64,000 nucleotides of DNA from Pterobdella sp. o SKG-2022 (GCA_964035795.1 OZ038321.1:27344459-27408458); one strand, 5' to 3'; counted from the first letter of the stretch, positions 52,797-64,000 are shown. A program made the numbers and translations. Notes: generated by a model from the sequence alone, not told the origin.

Positions 52797-52976
52797 GGTC
52801 CGTATAGCTCACAAGTTAGAGCATTAGACTAATTATCTAAAGTTACCGGGTTTGATTCCGTGTGGGCCGACAATTAGCACCTGTTCCACAGTGTGTTTCC
52901 CCTACATTAAATTTGTAGCAAGCACTTTGGTCTATAAATAAAAAGCGCTTCACAGATACCCCATTACATTAATAAA
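52797..52976 (+). mobile_element. tRNA-derived SINE
   Basis: The first 74 bases fold like a tRNA: a 7-bp acceptor (GGTCCGT with GTGGGCC, three wobbles), a D arm GCTC/GAGC containing a box A, an anticodon stem TTAGA/TCTAA with loop CTAATTA, and box B GGTTTGATTCC. The T stem is mispaired at two positions and base 37 is a pyrimidine, so a working tRNA is unlikely. A body follows (CACAGTGTGTTTCCCC, GCAAGCACTTTGG, AAAGCGCTTCACAGATACCC) with no coding content. A pol III-driven short element is the best reading. Confidence 0.6.
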
Positions 52977-53048
52977 TGTTAGTGAAGTTTTTTGTACAAA
53001 TTCTGATTGGTCCGTTCTGCTTCAATCCTATTGGTCAAGGAAAAAAAC

Positions 53049-54400
53049 ATGCTTTCTATTGTAAGCGTAAAGTGCTTGTTGTATCTGATTGCTCTACTTT
53101 TATTTCTTTCAGTTTCCAGCGATGAACTCTTTGGTTTTAAATCAGGTAATTTTTCTTCAAATCATTCATAGACTATTCCACATAGTTGAAACATTTTAAT
53201 CTGTATAAATGGACAAACACTATTTGTAAAATAAACAAACACAAAGAGTTTATTCAGAAAAAAAATCCATCACTCGATAATGTAAGCTAGTCTTACAAAA
53301 AGTTTCGTGTCTTTTTTGAATGAATACTTTGTTTTTGTTGGCCTTACTATTTGATTCAGGCTATTATACGTCATCATGAATCAATAGTTTGAATTTTTAT
53401 ACAATCTGAAAGGTGGGCTTTATCAAGCACTTGTTCATGTAAGTCACTTGATAGAGTTCATCTTGAAAAACTAAACAGAGTTTCTTTATACGATTAATCG
53501 AAATTTAACAAAGCATTCCTTGTGGACCATTTAAACAGAATTGATTTTGTTATTTGAGTTATGATATAATGAAGAAACCTACGAGTGCTTTCTTAAGATT
53601 CCAAGTCCATGTTTGAAATAAATAAATACTTAAACTGATAAATTGCAATGTCATGAAATTGTCCATAAAAGTTTACATAAATTGAATTATTTTCAGTGCC
53701 TGATGCTCCTTTCAGATTATTCCGTTTCAGACATAACCTGTACAGAAACCCAAGTCGTTTGGAAGGTAAGACTAATTATTCAATTAAAGCAATGAGAATA
53801 TATATATCCACCATGAAGTTTATAGTGTATACAAAATTATTCTCTGTATTTCAATATAATCTATGGTTAATATTAGCACAGTCACCTGATGCTGACCAGC
53901 ATGTCAAAAAGTTTTTTTCATATTATAGGCTTTAAAAACTTTTTTTTTATGATCAAGCGAATATTTTACTTATCTTCTTATCATGAACACAGGAGCTGTG
54001 ATGCTAGACCGAAACAGATTGGGGGAAATCGACTTAGATGAGATGGACAAATTTTTTGATTTTAGCAATAAAGCTTTGTTAAGAATTGCGCCAACAAATG
54101 ATGCTTTTGATTATAATGACAGAACTCAACTGCATGATGCAGATGATGATGTATTTCTCACTGAGGCAGAAGAAAAAGTGCTTTTTCCAACTAGATATGG
54201 GATCGATCCAGAATTACAAGAGGAAGAAAGAGAAATTTTACGAACCTAGATTTGAAATTCCTAAATTCCTTAATTTTTCAAAAGCATTTGGAAGCCCTGC
54301 ATATGAGAGGTTTGTCTAAACTTTCTAAAATTTTAATCTTATTTTGAAAATATTATAATATTACAGTGGCAGGAGATATTTCCCAAGCGAAGATCTATAG
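53049..54400 (+). pseudogene. Tandem secreted-protein family, copy 1 (one frame break)
   Basis: Unrecognised family. Exons 53049-53145, 53697-53765, 53993-54309 and 54367-54400. Exon 1 encodes a clear signal peptide (MLSIVSVKCLLYLIALLLFL), then SSDELFGFKS. Exon 2 reads VPDAPFRLFRFRHNLYRNPS. Exon 3 carries the shared domain: LDRNRLGEIDLDEMD, then DDDVFLTEAEEKVLFPTRYG. Phases are 1, 1 and 2, matching copies 2 and 3 where comparable. In exon 3 the direct frame stops at 54247-54249, soon after the domain. One base fewer near 54222-54235 would lead into a tail (FEIPKFLNFSKAFGSPAYES) that joins exon 4 in phase and resembles the tails of the other copies. So there is either a real frameshift or an indel error next to an AAATTTT run. 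The product would be a small, acidic, secreted protein. Confidence 0.6.
53228..53345. repeat. Foldback repeat in an intron of copy 1
   Basis: Imperfect inverted arms (ACAAACACAAAGAGTTTATTC and the reverse complement of GAATGAATACTTTGTTTTTGT) enclose TCGATAATGTAAG-CTAGT-CTTAC, then AAAAAGTTTCGTG. The nested stem GTAAG/CTTAC differs from the 27.4 kb copy (GTGAG/CTTAC) by a change that turns a G-U pair into A-U. Confidence 0.8.
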
Positions 54401-55200
54401 TAATTTTTTTTTAAAACTAAACATTTTTTTATGTGACAAGATTACAATAGTTTTGAATAAATACAAATTTTTTTGAGGAAAACTAACAAGCAGACTTAAA
54501 AATCAAAAAAAAAGATAATTTCTATAAAAAACCAAAGGTGAAAAATTGAGCAGAGTTAACGATGAATTTAGCTTTAAAATTCATGTCTTTAAACAAATTT
54601 CATAGAATTTGGAAATGCTTCAGTAGTGGCATTTTTTCTTCATTTACATAACTTAAACTTCAATATCTTATTAGATTATACTGCTGTGCATGCCCCAGTA
54701 ACTTGGGTTGACAGAGGTCAGCGTAAATTAATTGATACTATAACAGAGTAATTTATAAAATCAGCCATTTGAAAAAAATTTTATAAACTGCCACCCAAGT
54801 TAACATCCAGCTTGAAATTATCGAATTCAAGATCCACCATTCCCAAATTTGGGTAGTTTGCCTTGCCGTTGTCAACGAAAAGAAGGATCATCCGCTAAGC
54901 CAAATGAGAACGATACCAAAATAAAAGTTTGTCGATACCTGCTATCGGATTCTACTGTTATCCAAGTTATAACAGGAAAGCAGTCTCAATTTGGAGACGC
55001 TATCTTAGGTGCAGTTCAACGTCATGGCAAGGACCATTCATTAACTTTATTTTTGAATGACATAAAAACACGATATATTTGAGTACAATTGATATAAAAA
55101 GGTTTTTTGTTATATATTTTCCAAAAGTAGTTTCAAAGTTTTATAGTTTTAAATCAACTCAAAAAAATCATGATGCTTTTTCATAACTTTTGTATATCTT
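54401..55200. other. Spacer after copy 1
   Basis: The 77-codon open frame at 54849-55082 (with RYLLSDSTVIQVITGKQSQF) looks more coding-like than the flanks. It may be a degraded mobile-element or gene remnant, but I cannot name it. Confidence 0.3.
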
Positions 55201-55900
55201 CATATTCATCGGGACGCTCAATTCCATATTTTGTTCAGCTTGAGCACTGCCATTGTTAACTGTTTTCGTCTTTTCCACTCTTGTTTTGTATCAACTAGCA
55301 TGCTTAGTTTCTTGCGTTTTTTTTTTACTCGTTGCTTAGTTCAATTTTGAGAGCATTTGTTTCCATTGGATTCATCGTTAGATTCCACTTTTCCGGTACT
55401 TTTCACACTGTATTCAGGTAATGGCTTCTTTAGTTACAAAATCAACATAATCAGCATATGCAATGTTTTGGGCATAAACATTTTCTCAGACTTCTCTCAA
55501 CGCTGTTTCCAGGTATGGGGTGAAGAGCATTAGACTGAAACCATCTCTTTGAGGAATGCCTATATTGGTGTCAAAGCTAGGTCGCTCTTTATTGGATCTC
55601 ACTCTCAGAATAATGTGGTTGAGGAAAAATTTTAATAACTTTAATTTTTTTCCAGAATAAATATCTTTCATTTTTTCCATATTTTTTTTTTCTAATGAAC
55701 GTATCAAAAGTAGAGGATAAATCTATTCCTTGAGTTGTCAGTTTATTGTGGGTATTTATTGTGCTAGCTTTTTTGAGTTAGTGTGTTCATACAATGTCTG
55801 CTAAGGATCTACTTTTTCTACAAGCAGCATGGCTAGGGGATAAGTAATTTTCTATTGTTGGTCTTAGTCTGTTTAGAGGGATGAGTGATACTATTTTAAA
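55200..55900 (-). mobile_element. RT fragment between family copies 1 and 2
   Basis: Minus-strand frames read IENYLSPSHAACRKSRSLAD, then GIDLSSTFDT, HIILRVRS and FDTNIGIPQRDGFSLMLFTP. These are the blocks around the catalytic centre of a non-LTR reverse transcriptase (IGxPQGDGLSxxLFTxYLE type), with several frame breaks and no intact YADD-type motif. Confidence 0.7.
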
Positions 55901-57846
55901 TATAAAAATCGTCTACTTGAATTCGTTTCAATTTTTTGTTTAGTTTAATTTTCCTGATTTTTCCACAATAAATGCTAATTACAGGAAAAATAAAAATTTA
56001 GTTAATTGATTCATTCATTAATTGCTTTTTAATAAAAAACGTCATTAGATTTCATAAACTAACAATAATAAGGATAAAAAAAACCAACGAGTTTTAATTG
56101 TCGCAGTCAACAAATAATGAAATCAAAAACAAAAAGTGAGACTCAAATTTATGAAAATTTAAATTCAATTAATTTAAATGTATCTTGAAAAGATATCAGA
56201 CGAAGATCTTCAGCTTTTAAAAATAGTTCCAATAATGCTGAAAGAAATCCTTGTGAGTTGCTTGTTCTAACTTCAAAATCCATAGCAGTATTGTATGAAT
56301 AAGGAATTTTTATTACTTATTGGGGAAATTACTTGTAAAAAGATGGTTTAAGAAACTTTTCAAATCACAAGCATGAATAAATGTTTGTTAAAACCCTAGT
56401 ATAGTATTGCTGGCTGCTTATTAAATTTCACAATAAAAATTTCAAAAATTATAGCAATTTATTTTATGGCGTGGACGTGAAAAGTGGATTATTGGATTAT
56501 TTGAAAAATAAAAAAGGCGAAGTTCAAGTTTGACCTTTTAGATTTTGAGCTGAGAAAATAAACGAACTTCAATGCAGTCAAGGTTCAACACAAAAGGGAG
56601 ATTGTATTTTGCTAAAAGAGAAAAGCTGCGACAAATCTCACCTAGCTCTTAGTAGAGTCTAATTTCTGCATTTAATTACCAAATCTTTGCAAATTATTAC
56701 CAAATCTTTAATTTTCTTACCAGATTATTGCCTTTTATTACTAATTTTTTACAAAATTTTCAAAAACAAATGAAAATAATTTATTTAAATAGAAATTTAG
56801 TTTACATATTTAAATCCCTGTAATAAAAGAGGTTTATAAATGCCTTTGAAAGCATATGCGTAAAAAGAAGAAAAAGAGACTGAAAAGAATTGTGATAAAA
56901 AAGAATAAGTAATTTTTTGAGAATTAAAAATAAAAACTATTACTAAAATTGAGTTGCTACTTAATTATAGTTTCAACGATAAATATTATTTTATTTGTTT
57001 TAAAATTTTCACATTCTATTTTAAATATAATGAATATGATGGAAACGCATTTTGATGTTTGAAATTTTAAAAATTTTAGCAAATTATACGGCACCAACTA
57101 ATGTCGTGCAGTTCAACAGATCTTTATATGGACTAGGCAAAATGCTCGATGGTAAAATATAATTAATTTTTTTAAAAATTTAGTATGATTACGTTTCTAT
57201 TTTTCTAAAGTGAATCTTAAGATACAATTGTTGGTTTTCAAACTAGAAAAGTTTTATTCTTCAGTCGATTCCACAAATCATCGTTTTGATACCAGATATT
57301 CTCCATGTAGACCGTAACAGGCTTGATGAGATCAACTTTGATGAGCTTGACGATAAATATAATTTGCATGACGAAACCTTGTTAAGACTGGGGCCTGTGC
57401 ACGATATAAATAAACCAAATGAAATAACATATGATGTACAACCTGAGGACGATGATGTATTTTTAACTGAAGAAGAAACTCGATTGCTTTTTCCAAGCAG
57501 ATACGATGTTAATCCAGCATCGTTAGAGGCAGATCGAAATGCTTTTTACAAAAAGATGAAAATGAAAAAATATTATGAAGATTTAGAAATCTTTTTCGAT
57601 GTTTTAGCCCAAAACAGCGAAAAGAATGAAGTTCCTTCAAGATCTAGCGCAAGGCAGCTTTTTTCACCCCAAAAAAGCAAGTCCAGGACTCCTGTAAGAA
57701 GTCCAAAACAATCTAGCAGAATTTGTTCTACTCCAAAACTTATTCCAATTCAACCAACTTTGCGAAGCTTCAGGTCTTTGCCAGAATACGAATCGGTAGG
57801 AAGCTCAATCTATTCCCCTGCAAAAAGATCCTCCTATTGGTTTTGA
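55901..57846 (+). pseudogene. Tandem family, copy 2 (intact 3' exon, degraded 5' exon)
   Basis: Exon 3 (57296-57846) is intact and the longest tail of the family. It encodes DILHVDRNRLDEINFDELDD, then EDDDVFLTEEETRLLFPSRY, a basic/aromatic stretch and a Ser/Pro-rich tail with repeated SPxK-like motifs (FSPQKSKSRTPVRSPKQSS, YSPAKRSSYWF). Exon 2 is 57080-57151 (NYTAPTNVVQFNRSLYGLGK), phase 1 on both sides. The preceding exon ends at 56252 with a strong donor (CCTT, then GTGAGT) and reads RRSSAFKNSSNNAERNP. Upstream the region matches copy 3, but the signal-peptide segment has two adjacent stops (near 56036) and a TGA at about 56188, so no clean start exists. An alternative acceptor or start may rescue expression. 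Confidence 0.55.
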
Positions 57847-57959
57847 AACTTGAACAAACTCATTTCTAAATTGAATCAAAGTTCGGTTGAGCCATATTGT
57901 TTTATACTTAGTACAATTAAGAAGAATAAACTAATTTATTCGCCTTAATAAAATGAAAA

Positions 57960-60440
57960 AACTTTATTCCCAGAAATGTAAAGTAAAATCATTGCAGTCA
58001 ACCTACCTCCTCTCCCTCTGCCGGACGTCAGCCGGACTTCACTAGTTCTTGACTTCCAGCGCTCGCGAGCCATTACAGTACTTTGTTCATGTGTTGTACT
58101 ATATCTTCTGTCATTGAGCAGTGTATTGACGAGAGTGGTTCTTTTTCCGTTGGTTCTTTCTCTGTCTGGTTGCCAAGGCACGAGTTTGAAGGCGATTTCT
58201 TCATCATGACGCTTGTAATGGCCAGTCAATCTCATTTTTCTTTCTGATTTTCATGGTGATTTTTGGTAGGTATCCGTAGAGCTTTTGGTTAGTAACGTGA
58301 TCTTTCCAAGAAATGTTCAAGGCAAGTCATAAAAGCCTGGTGTAAGGGCCATCGATCAATCTAGTTGTTTTTTATTGATTCCTAAAGACTCACAGCCAGT
58401 GACAATAACAACCTTTAAGTTTTTTGTTCAAGTTGGATTTCCAACTCTTTTGCAGTTCATTGCAAACTATCCAAGCCTGAGCTTTTCTGGCATTGATGCC
58501 TCTAATGTCAAGTCAAACCAAGAGCCGATATAATTGAAACCATTAACGTTTTTGAATTTTGCTCTATTCAACCAGTTGATTTCGACGATGGGTTGGTTGT
58601 AGACGATCATTTTAATTTTGACAGCGTTTAAATGTAAGCCAACATTTCCAGCTTCGACTACCACATCAGTAAGTCTTGTACTTCTTCAATAGCGTTCAGT
58701 GAGTCGTCTGCGAAGTCCAGATAATTAATTTTACCAGTTTCTACGACTGGTTAGTCCAGGAAAGTTTGTTCTTGACGTTGCTTTTTATAGGAAATAATCG
58801 AACAAAATTATGAATATCAAATTCTTCAATTTTCTCATCAAAAGGTTGTACTTTTGTTCTAGTGTTTTGAATAGAAGTTAGATTGCTCGAACAAGCTCGT
58901 TTCGTATTCCATATGCTTCTAGTATGAGAAACATTTTATCTTTATGTCAAAAGCTTCACAAAAATCTAGAAACAGCAGTGGAACTGTTTTACTTCACTCT
59001 TACAATAAGCCGTCTCAAAGCTAAGATCTGAGATGCAGTGGATCTACCCGGTCTAAATCTATTATGATTTGGTTGAAGACGATTCAAGATCATGTGAATA
59101 ACAAGTTTAGAAGCAATGACATTCAAAGATATACTACGAGAGTTACCGCCTATTCTGAAGTCACCTTTGTTTGGAACTGCTATGATATTGCTGATGGACC
59201 CTTGATCGGGTTCATCATGATTTATGAGTAAATCACTGCGAAATCAAGTAGAGGTTTTTCAACGCTTTACTATTTTATGGCTTCCGAAGAAACGTTGTCG
59301 AGCCCGGATGCTTTATCGAGGGTTATTCTTGATATTGCTTTAAGTATCTCTTCCGATGTAACAGCACCTATTTTGAATGTTACATCATGAATGACAGTTT
59401 CAATTTTGACTCTGTTATCGTTGATGTTACTTTACTTCCCAGAAGGTTTATGAAGTGCTTGTGTCAGTGTTGAACCCTTTATTTTTACCCTCAAGAATAC
59501 CGAATTCACCATTCTTTCAGATAGAGATGCTGTTTATGGATTTCCAAGCTTCACGATGCTTGTTATTTCAGTTCAACTCTTCTAGTCGGCGAATCTCGTT
59601 TTTGAGTCTTTCCTCCATGGCTGTTTCGTAAACTGTTCGGAGTGACGCCGTTGTCTGAGGTTTTTGAAAGCTTGCCATTTCAACATTTTTCCTCGTTTGG
59701 ACAACTTTTGGATCATCAGAAATTTCGTTTTTGCCTATTTTTTTAACCAGTATGGGATTGTCTGTTGCTTCTTTACTAGCTAGTATAAAGAGTTCGTATG
59801 GCGGATGGCATCATGTTATCAATGTTATTATTGTCATCATAAAGGATTGAAAATCTGTTTGTGAGCAAAGTAAGAATTTTTTTTGAAATTCTTTATTATG
59901 TCTCATTAACCCTTAAGCATGTGGGGTTTTTTCTTGTGATTTCTTTGTACAAAAATTGATTTCAACACATGGGGATCGGAGCCAGTGCTCGCAAATAAAT
60001 TGTAGGCAGAAACATCTTTAACTAAGTTGGTCCATCTTCTATTGATGATTATGAAGTCTATTTGAGATTTTGTGTTTGTCATATCAAAGATGGATGTTCA
60101 GAGTTTATTTTTTTTTGTGAAAATTAGAGTATTTTGCACTTTTGGGTAAGATTGAAGAGCAATTGCTCATTGGTATTTGTGTTTTCGGGATAGGTGAACA
60201 TTTCATCACCTTTGCCAATGTGTCCATTGAAGTCTGCAAGCACTAGAAGAATATCATGTTCAGGTACGCTGTTTATAGTGACTTTTTAATCGTTTTAATG
60301 TTCAATGGTTTCTTGGGTGCCTTCTTGTGGTGCTTAGTTAACAATGACTGTGGTTGTTGAGTTATCGTCAAGTGTTGCTATGATTATTTCTTCCTTAAAA
60401 TAATTCAGGTTTGAGAAGACATTCTCAACATCTTTTTTAT
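57960..60440 (-). mobile_element. Degraded non-LTR retrotransposon between copies 2 and 3
   Basis: Minus strand, 5' to 3': endonuclease segments ADFNGHIGKGDEMFTYPENT (about 60245-60170) and DFIIINRRWTNLVKDVSAY (about 60062-60004); linker near 59780-59580; reverse transcriptase ISLNVIASKLVIHMILNRLQ and NRFRPGRSTASQILALRRLI (about 59140-58990); post-catalytic VGLHLNAVKIKMIVYNQ (58650-58600); and a C-terminal frame (58235-57960) with RLTGHYKRHDEEIAFKLVPW and MARERWKSR. The order is that of an endonuclease/RT non-LTR element; many frameshifts mean it is dead. Subfamily not assigned. Confidence 0.8.
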
Positions 60441-60523
60441 TTACTAGTAATCCAACACCTTTTAGGCAGCGTTTTAAGCGCGCTATAAAAATCACAAGAA
60501 ATTACATTAGACATAGACAAAAA

Positions 60524-62298
60524 ATGTTTAGATTATATTCATTAATCGCTTTCGTAACAACAACGTCATCAGATTTCATGAAATAACAACATTAGCAACA
60601 ATGAAACCAATGAGTTTTAAATACCGCAGTCAACAAAAAATGATTTCAACAAAAAAAAGTGAGACTGAAATTTTTGAAAATTCTAATTCAAATAATTTAT
60701 TCAACTATATACAAAAAGATAGCAGACGAAGAGCTTCAGCTTTCAGAAATAGTTCCAATAATGCGGAAAGAAATCCTTGTAAGTTGCCTATCAAATTATT
60801 TATAACTTCAAGTTCTATAACGAAATGAGGAGATTCAAATTATTTTGCGATGTGGTCTAGAAAGTCTTGAAGTTAATGCCACTAGGTTGATTTGATTTGG
60901 ATATGCGAATTACTTGAGGATAGATGGTTTTTCAAAGTTTTTCGAAGTCATGAATAAATACTTGTGCAGAACTTTGTGAAATAATCCAGGTTGCTCATTA
61001 AGATACACACTGAACATTTTGGAATTATAAAAACAGAAGTATACAAGATACGATTTCATATATTCATTCCACAAAAAAAGTTAAAAGTTTTTGGTTCAAT
61101 CTTCTCTTATCTCATTTGATCGAAGATATTAATTTTTTGATTTTGCTGCATTTCCTCTCTTCTCTGTTTTGCGCACAGCTTTTGGTCTTTTCTAAGCAAT
61201 GAGTATGACTTCGTAAGCTGATGAAAGTATAAAGGATTATGCAGAAATAAAATAGTATTTTTGTGTCAAAATGTTGAATAGATCGTTTCCAAACAAATAT
61301 AAACTTAACTATATTGAAAAAGTTTAAATCTTATTTTTCAGCAAAACCAACAAATCCAGCCAATCTTCTGAATTTCAGGAAATCTAAGCGTGCTGGGCGT
61401 GATTCAGGGAAGATGCTCTCAAGTTTCGATCAAATTTAATCAATGATTTTTGAACACTAATAGTTTTTATATACAAGGTGTTGCATTGTTAACGAAAAGC
61501 TCCATACTTTGTGATAAAAACTAGTAGTTTTTCAAAACTTTTTTATTTCATATAGTAACCTATATGAAATATTTTTTTGTTTATTTCTTTAAAAATTAGA
61601 ATTATATAAATACGACTTCATTTAAAACTTTTGCTTAGTACAACCTTATTTTAATTCATTTTTGAAAATTCTAGTTTTTTAATAAATTTGTATCTATAAA
61701 ATAAAGAAAAAACTATTGAAAAAAAAATACATACGATGCCTCAAATATTATGTAATATATTCATTTTTTCACACTACATTAAATTATAATTTTTAATCAC
61801 GTTCACAAATGTTTCATTTTGACTTCAGAAATTCTCCATGTGGACCATGAAAGACTCGATGAGGTTGACACGGAAAGTTTTGACAAAAAATTCGATTTGG
61901 ATAACACAGTCCTATTTAGAATGGGACCAGCGATTAACACAGATTCTCCTTTCGTAAGACCTGATGTAATACCATCTGAAGACGAGGATGTTTTTCTCAC
62001 CGATACAGAACTTCACTGTTTGTTTCCACACAGATACGGTATTGATCCAAACTCAATAAGTCAACAACGACAAGATTTTTTCACAAGTAAAAAAAACCGT
62101 GATAGATTACTAACCCCTCCTGCTTTTTCGTCGCCAACTTTTTTCTCACCTTACAAAAGCCTTTCCAAAAGTCCCGAACTACGCTCTCCTCCAAAATTTG
62201 AATCTAATCATAGGTCTTATTTCATGACTTTGCCGGATATCGAATCATATATAACTACTCCTTCTCCAGTCAAGAGAAGATTTTCAGCTCGCTTTTAA
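60524..62298 (+). pseudogene. Tandem family, copy 3 (two frame breaks upstream, intact last exon)
   Basis: The last exon, 61818-62298, is open. Shared domain: ILHVDHERLDEVDTESFDKK, then DEDVFLTDTELHCLFPHRYG. A Ser/Pro-rich tail follows (SPTFFSPYKSLSKSPELRSP, then DIESYITTPSPVKRRFSARF). Exon 2, 61342-61423, reads KPTNPANLLNFRK. A fourth A in the run at about 61380-61383 shifts the frame into a TAA; with three As it continues to GKMLS and matches copy 2. The first exon, ending at 60778 (donor CCTT, then GTAAGT), encodes SRRRASAFRNSSNNAERNP, nearly identical to copy 2. Its upstream part has a signal-like start MFRLYSLIAFVTTTSSDF (60524) that matches copy 1 but is out of frame with the rest. So the gene needs two one-base corrections, or uses an unseen start. 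Confidence 0.55.
61447..61545. repeat. Foldback repeat in an intron of copy 3
   Basis: Arms TTTGAACACTAATAGTTTTT and the reverse complement of AAAAACTAGTAGTTTTTCAAA enclose GTTAACGAAAAGCTCCATAC, a diverged version of the core. Confidence 0.6.
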
Positions 62299-63674
62299 AA
62301 CTTAAAAAAAATTTATTCTAAAAAAGAAAATAAAAGCTTAATTAAACCTTGCTATTTTCACCATGTATAATTCAGATGAATAAACAAATTTTCAGAAGTA
62401 GTCGGAGTAGAAAAATAAACATAATGAATATTGAATATGATAATTGGAATTTCTATAAATATTAATCTTAAAATACTATATATAATTTGGAGCTATAGTT
62501 TGGAGCTATATATAATTTGGAGCTATATGCACATAGTTTCAACCAGCTTATAACTTATAACAAGTCAAAGATTGACTAAATTCATAGGTAAACTCTTCAA
62601 TTTAGTTTGATATAACCTTTGAGTTGTTTCATCAAAATAAAAACTATTTTAAGGTTTTTACAAGTAGTGTAAAAGATTTGATGTCACGTGACAGTATTTG
62701 GCGTGTCAGTAAAAAGATGATGGCATGTTGAGAACTTATTTTCGAAATCAATTCTCTAAGAAAGATTTTTTTAAAATAAATATTAATTTAAAGAAATTTA
62801 ATTTAATGAGAGGATTAAAAATTTAACGCAGAAATATATGGTATGTTAGTTTTAGTAGGTGTGAACCGATAGTTTAACTCAAATTAAATCTACTTTTCCA
62901 GAGTTTTTAGAAGTCTTGAAAACTCAGACTCTAATGTGTTTGAGTTTCAAAAATCTTTGTTACTTTTTATTAACATAATCAATTAAATATGCCATCTAGG
63001 GAGGGGAAAGTTCCATTGTAGAATATTAGTCATCTGTGGAAAGTTATAATTGGTTTGAGATGCCTTTAGATATTTTATGAATTTATTGATAAACGTTAGT
63101 TTTTAAATTTTGTGAAATCCTCTGAAGATCATATAGATTTTTTTCTAATAAAGATAAGAGACGGATTGTGTTTCTCTAATTGACCTTGTATTGCTATTAA
63201 GCTGATAAACTTCAAAAATTTTTTTGAATTCATTTTTAAAAAATGAAGTTTAAATATAAATTTTTTACAAAAATTGAAATGAATTAAAAATTTTAAAATA
63301 TTTTCACCATAGCATGTAAAATTTATAAGTTGCGTAATATGAATAGTTCATTTTGGCACGACAAACCATTAGGGAGAGTGGATAAGAATGACCAAGAGTA
63401 ATTCATTATAGTTCTTGCTGCTATGAAAACTCATTGTTTTTTTTCAAAAAAGTTATTTTTATCCATCATTAATCAATATTGAATTCAAAAATGCCTCAAT
63501 GTTGTTGAGTATTCTGTTATACAGTCAATACTATTTTTCATTCTGAACGCCATGAAAAATTGAAGTTTTTAGTCAAGTAACTGAGCAAAGGAATGGAAGA
63601 ATAGTTTCAAGTGACGCAACTTTTCCATTCACCAACAGTGACTATAAATGTGTGCAGCCTGATAGATAAAGAAA
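62299..63674. other. AT-rich stretch beyond copy 3
   Basis: A short tandem repeat of ATAATTTGGAGCTAT occurs three times at about 62480-62527. No exon is supported. Confidence 0.45.
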
Positions 63675-64000
63675 AGGATGAATGGATGGATGGATAGATG
63701 GATGAATGAATGGATGCATGGATGGCTGGATAGATGAGCGGATGGGTAAAAAAATAAATTAGCTGATAACTAGACAAAATACACTGAAAAGGTAAATAAA
63801 TGAATGTATAAATAAACAAAATAAAAAGAAATGGAGAGAGGAGAAAAAAGATAGTTGAAAACAGGTGAACAAATTAATGGATGGAAGAATAGTTTGATGG
63901 ATAGATAGTTAAAAGAATTGAAAGCACGGTTAGATGGAGAAATTAATTGATAGCTTAACGAAAAGATAGGTGGAAGAAAAAATAAATGGGTGTATAAAAG
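63675..64000. repeat. Degenerate GGAT/GATA repeat tract
   Basis: Tetranucleotide units GGAT, GATA and GAAT, interrupted and mutating towards the window end. The minus-strand open frame over it is an artefact of the repeat. Confidence 0.85.

Noticed and set aside
52797..52870. A functional tRNA-Ile (AAT)
   Set aside because: The T stem has two mismatches, position 37 is T, the acceptor has three wobble pairs, and a SINE-like body follows directly.
63607..63819. Minus-strand 70-codon frame rich in His, Ser, Ile and Tyr
   Set aside because: Artefact of the degenerate GGAT/GATA repeat.

Overview
This window is AT-rich nuclear DNA from an animal. Genes are split by short GT-AG introns, and the retrotransposon, microsatellite and foldback-repeat load is heavy. 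A posterior-class Hox gene marks it as bilaterian. CR1-like and Penelope-like retroelements, a tRNA-derived SINE and small introns fit an invertebrate, perhaps a spiralian, but I cannot name the species. Most long open frames in the window are noise or microsatellites. The real genes were found by joining short exons with matching splice phases.

Layout. 1.98-3.68 kb (+): a seven-exon aquaporin-like gene. 4.12-5.16 kb (-): a three-exon posterior Hox gene that converges on it. 5.2-13.8 kb: mostly non-coding, with one isolated exon candidate near 6.8 kb. 13.8-15.2 kb (+): a broken SLC22-type transporter pseudogene. 15.2-25.5 kb: non-coding, holding a perfect 151-bp palindrome at 17.1 kb, a diverged duplication at 22-23 kb and a terminal-exon candidate at 24.2 kb. 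25.5-29.7 kb (-): a second SLC22-type gene, nearly complete but with several phase breaks. 32.5-37.8 kb (-): an orphan class C GPCR of the GPR158/GPR179 type, with a reduced ectodomain and a (TACC)n array against its TM5 exon. 38.9-39.6 kb: a very long (TATC)n array. 41.9-42.6 kb: the endonuclease end of a Penelope-like element. 42.8-46.6 kb: a CR1-like element whose first 1.4 kb appears twice, identically, around a 200-N gap, probably a false duplication. 46.6-49.1 kb: further reverse transcriptase (RT) fragments. 52.8 kb: a SINE. 53.0-62.3 kb (+): three tandem copies of a gene family I do not recognise, interrupted by RT fragments at 55.2-55.9 and 58.0-60.4 kb. 63.7-64 kb: degenerate GGAT/GATA repeats.

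Two themes run through the window. Short foldback repeats recur at eight or more sites; they share a core close to ACGAAGCTTTT followed by TAAG pairing and AATAAA, and the same core lies just 3' of the Penelope endonuclease frame. Also, the Hox and aquaporin genes have clean frames, while the SLC22 copies and the 53-62 kb family carry repeated one-base lesions. That points to gene decay or to local homopolymer errors. All family assignments come from recognising motifs by eye; no search was run.
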